A stretch of DNA of 64,000 bases from Stomatobaculum sp. F0698 (GTDB lineage Bacteria > Bacillota > Clostridia > Lachnospirales > Lachnospiraceae). The stretch spans positions 248,001-312,000 of the forward strand of contig NZ_CP130060.1 in the NCBI RefSeq assembly GCF_030644385.1, read 5' to 3'. Positions 62,108 to 64,000 of this stretch are shown piece by piece. Made by a program: the position numbers and the translations under genes. The stretch's first letter is position 1, and each line of letters opens with the position of its first letter. Below the pieces are notes generated by a model. That model was not told the origin of the DNA. It ran no database searches and worked only from the letters and a program-made list of their open reading frames with translations.

Positions 62108-64000
62108 TCAGAGGGCGGCGGTAGATGCGGCTGTCTCTTCGCTCTGCGCGCGCGGCGTTTTCCGCTTAGCTTTCTTTTTTTCCGGGAGTTTATCCCAGTG
62201 CAGGCTGGTTTTCCGGAAGAGCGGTTCCAGCACGTAGAGGATGCAGGGCAGCATGAAGGCGACAATAAAGGCGGAAATCAAAGCGCCTCGCGCGAGCAGC
62301 ATGCAGACCTCTTTGATGAGATACATTTTGGAGACAATCGCGACACCGACGGTCGCCGCAAACATGCCGAGCGAACTCGTGATAATCGAGGCATCGCTCG
62401 TGGCTCCCGCGAGAACGGCGGCCTCCTCGCGATCCTTGCCGTTTCGTATTTCCTCTTGGAAGCGGGAACTCACGAGTATCGCGTAGTCGACGGTCGCGCC
62501 GAGCTGAATCGCACCAATCAGAATCGGCGCAATGAAGGAGATGCTGTCGCCCATCCAGTAGACCAGTCCCTGGTTAATGTAGATCGCCAGCTCAATCGTT
62601 AAGATCAGCGCGGCAGGGACCGTCGGGGAGCGGAACACAAACATGACGATCACAAAGATGGAAAGGACGGAGAGAGCATTCGTTGTGAGATTGTCCCGCG
62701 TGAATACCTCGCGCAGGTCTTCGGTCATGGCCGCCTCCCCGGTCAGGTAGGCATTCGGATCATAGCGGTATACAATTTCCTGCACCTTTGTAAGCTGCGC
62801 TTTGGTTTCATCGGTCGCGGGCTCGAGCTCGGAGGTCATCATGAGGAGCTGGCGGTCGTCGGAGCGGAATATTTTTCGTATCTTTTCCGGCAGGAAGAAT
62901 TCCGGGATGCCGCTGCCGATCAAACTGTTGTAGGAGATCACGTGGCTGATGCCGGGCACCTCCTTGAGTTCCGCCTCCATTTCTCCCAGTTTTCCGTTGT
63001 CGAGCGACTTGTCGAGAATCACGACATGCTCGGTTGCGGTTTTGAACTCCTCTTTTAATTTCTCGTTAGAGCGGAGCGAGGGGAGGTCAGAGGGCAGGGA
63101 GCGGGAAATCTGATAGTAGATGTCGGTGTTTTTCTGCGAGTAGTAAGCGGGCACCAGCGCGAAGAGGAAAAGGATGATTAAGAGTCGGCGGTGCTTTAAG
63201 AGAGAGCGGTTAAAGTTTGTGAAGTCCGGGAACAGCGACTTATGCTTGTACTTCTCGATCGCCTCGTCAAAGACCAGAATGAGGCAGGGGAGAATCAGGA
63301 TGACGCAGGCAATGCCGATTACGACGCCTTTTGCCATGACTATGCCCATGTCGCGGCCCATGGTAAAGCGCATCGCGCAGAGGGCCAGGAAACCCGCAAT
63401 GGTTGTGAGCGAGCTGCCGGAAAGAGAGACAAAGGCCGAAGAGATCGCATTTGCCATGGCCTCTTGCTTGTTCGACTGCTTCTGTTTTTCCTCTTCATAG
63501 CGGTGGAAGAGGAAAATCGAATAGTCGACGGTCACGCCGAGCTGGAGTATGGCGGCAATCGCCTTGGTGATATAAGAAATCTCTCCGAGGAAGATATTGC
63601 TGCCCATATTGTAGAGCACGGCCATGCCGATGTTTGCGAGGAGCAGGAAGGGCATGACATAGGATTCGAAGCTTAAGAGCAGCACCGTGAGCATTAAAAT
63701 CACGGTGATCACGGTGTAAATCGGGAGCTCGGAAATCACAAGTTCCTTGATGTCCTGCACCATGGCGGACATGCCGGCGACAAAGCACTTTTCGTTGGTG
63801 AGAGCCCGGATTTGCACAATGGCGTCCATGGTTTCATCCGCGGAGAGCGCCGTGTCGAACTGGACAATCATGAGGGTTGCCTTGCCCGCATAGAAGTTGT
63901 CGCGGAGTTTGGCGGGGAGCATATCGGTCGGAATCTGAATGCCGAGGGTATCGGAAATCCAGAAGGCATTGCTGACATGCGGCACCTTTTGAATGCTCTC
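62108..64000 (-). CDS. MMPL/RND-family exporter (partial, 5' end outside window)
   Basis: About 630 residues of a large membrane transporter are present; the frame is still open at the edge (ESIQKVPHVSNAFW), so the N-terminal part is missing. Two transmembrane bundles are visible, each with the hallmark Asp-Tyr pair of MMPL proteins (GVTVDYSIFLFHRYEEE and GATVDYAILVSSRFQEE), separated by a soluble loop of about 250 residues. Hydrophobic helices such as TVITVILMLTVLLLSF line both halves. Members export lipids or drugs using the proton gradient. The basic C-terminal tail ends in PEKKKAKRKTPRAQSEE. The substrate cannot be told from the sequence. Confidence 0.9.
   Translation of the reverse strand, partial: ESIQKVPHVSNAFWISDTLGIQIPTDMLPAKLRDNFYAGKATLMIVQFDTALSADETMDAIVQIRALTNEKCFVAGMSAMVQDIKELVISELPIYTVITVILMLTVLLLSFESYVMPFLLLANIGMAVLYNMGSNIFLGEISYITKAIAAILQLGVTVDYSIFLFHRYEEEKQKQSNKQEAMANAISSAFVSLSGSSLTTIAGFLALCAMRFTMGRDMGIVMAKGVVIGIACVILILPCLILVFDEAIEKYKHKSLFPDFTNFNRSLLKHRRLLIILFLFALVPAYYSQKNTDIYYQISRSLPSDLPSLRSNEKLKEEFKTATEHVVILDKSLDNGKLGEMEAELKEVPGISHVISYNSLIGSGIPEFFLPEKIRKIFRSDDRQLLMMTSELEPATDETKAQLTKVQEIVYRYDPNAYLTGEAAMTEDLREVFTRDNLTTNALSVLSIFVIVMFVFRSPTVPAALILTIELAIYINQGLVYWMGDSISFIAPILIGAIQLGATVDYAILVSSRFQEEIRNGKDREEAAVLAGATSDASIITSSLGMFAATVGVAIVSKMYLIKEVCMLLARGALISAFIVAFMLPCILYVLEPLFRKTSLHWDKLPEKKKAKRKTPRAQSEETAASTAAL

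Noticed and set aside
1..64000. CRISPR array, prophage, transposase, integrase or rRNA genes
   Set aside because: No regularly spaced repeats, phage structural genes, transposase or recombinase motifs, or rRNA sequences were seen anywhere in the window.

Overview
The window looks like chromosomal DNA from a strict anaerobe of the class Clostridia, most likely a high-GC member of the Lachnospiraceae. The evidence is a 2-hydroxyglutaryl-CoA dehydratase system, Firmicutes-type ribosomal gene order (S10-spc-alpha run as one block with adk, map and infA), zinc-type S14 and adenylate kinase, Gram-positive LCP and cell-wall-repeat proteins, and AGGAGG ribosome sites. The genus call is inference only; base composition is GC-rich throughout, which creates many long false antisense reading frames.

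Layout. 1-9.6 kb: the end of an hgdC-hgdA-hgdB operon for glutamate fermentation, a pair of divergently transcribed surface or membrane genes, and a 1447-residue dehydratase-activase fusion on the minus strand. 9.7-19.5 kb: an inactive-looking rhomboid with a C-terminal zinc motif, lysA, a mostly gene-free stretch, a Cys-rich small membrane protein with a large membrane protein, a Nudix hydrolase, mscL, a sugar nucleotidyltransferase/GmhB fusion, a YbjN-like protein, an rRNA-type methyltransferase and a lipoprotein. 19.5-35.7 kb: 30 genes of translation, secretion and transcription (rpsJ to rplQ), headed by a strongly structured leader and with a second promoter in front of rpmJ. 35.7-37.5 kb: two convergent secreted proteins with choline-binding-like repeats. 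37.6-50.0 kb: a surface-glycan operon: ThDP enzyme, sugar epimerase, C-methyltransferase, zinc alcohol dehydrogenase, three GT2 glycosyltransferases, an undecaprenyl-phosphate sugar transferase and an LCP ligase with a Ser-rich tail. 50.2-56.6 kb: an HtrA protease, a stand-alone carbamate kinase, two more glycosyltransferases, a CPBP protease and a PAP2 phosphatase. 56.7-64 kb: tRNA-Met, a lipid-kinase homologue, ispF-cysS-mrnC-rlmB, two uncharacterised proteins and the 3' part of an MMPL/RND exporter gene that runs off the window.

How the parts fit. The first block ferments glutamate through radical dehydration of 2-hydroxyglutaryl-CoA. The central block is housekeeping. The 37.6-50 kb operon plausibly builds a branched or C-methylated sugar, assembles it on undecaprenyl phosphate and attaches the glycan to the wall, although no flippase or polymerase gene is present in the window. 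Promoters and terminators listed here come from reading consensus boxes and hairpins by eye and have not been tested.
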